From Puccinia triticina (taxonomy: Eukaryota > Basidiomycota > Pucciniomycetes > Pucciniales > Pucciniaceae), in assembly GCF_026914185.1 (NCBI RefSeq), contig NC_070564.1:4216001-4280000 (forward strand): a DNA stretch of 64,000 bases. The letters are read 5' to 3'. This document shows positions 63,917 to 64,000 of this stretch, piece after piece. A program made the translations under genes and the position numbers. The notes beneath the pieces are model-generated. The model made no database searches. It was not told the origin of the DNA and worked only from the letters and a program-made list of their open reading frames with translations. Numbering within the stretch: position 1 is the first letter of the stretch; every line of letters begins with the position of its first letter.

Positions 63917-64000
63917 TGGTATGTAGCCATGTCTAATATCACATCAGTCGTAAGTAAGTGTATCATACAAGTGACATAGTGAGCTAATAAATTTCACTGA

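Overview
This window looks like TE-rich nuclear DNA of a basidiomycete fungus, most likely a rust (Pucciniales). Host-type genes have many short GT-AG introns, and several protein families (DUF6589, Myb/SANT-like, hAT with BED finger, PL1 pectin lyase, cysteine-rich secreted protein) resemble those I associate with rust genomes. The taxonomic call is an inference from family resemblance; no search was run.

Layout. 1-1.2 kb: 3' end of an EI24-family membrane protein gene. 1.7-4.6 kb: Myb/SANT-like gene split by a 1.7-kb hAT-type element with an 8-bp target duplication. 5.1-9.1 kb: decayed hAT transposon with its own nested MITE. 10.3-11.1 kb: small helical hypothetical gene. 11.35-12.66 kb: long-TIR element carrying a younger copy of its own family. 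13.3-16.1 kb: conserved island with a complete 10-exon TCP1 (CCT alpha) gene and a divergent intron-containing tRNA-Arg. 17-18 kb: broken TANGO2/NRDE-like gene. 18.7-20.5 kb: unknown 549-aa gene. 21.1-23.3 kb: secreted pectin/pectate lyase.

From 24 kb onward repeats dominate. They include tandem duplications, a Helitron-like 3' terminus, a YR/DIRS-like retroelement (28.3-32.9 kb, split by an inverted gypsy solo LTR), and a 145-bp MITE. A small cysteine-rich secreted protein gene (34.1-34.6 kb) sits between them. An 8.1-kb Ty3/gypsy element (35.5-43.6 kb), a non-autonomous hAT (44.1-44.9 kb), a gag-only Copia-like element (46.5-48.1 kb) and a second DIRS-like copy (48.5-49.9 kb) follow. A DUF6589 gene (50.5-52.5 kb) resumes at 62.1 kb after a 9.6-kb block of Helitron-like DNA, minisatellite, a solo LTR-like element and an intact-looking 5.6-kb Copia element (56.35-61.94 kb). 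The right edge holds the 3' part of a convergent, possibly RecQ-like gene.

The most unusual signals are four observations. (1) Four mutually homologous intron-like cassettes occur inside one gypsy element. (2) That element's primer-binding site is about 50 nt long and matches a spliced tRNA-Tyr from its CCA end to position 27. (3) Three ~46-bp hairpin minisatellite families are present, one of them a repeated insertion target. (4) Decay of many elements is dominated by CpG to TpG/CpA changes, including Arg CGA to TGA stops and LTR pairs mutated on opposite strands.
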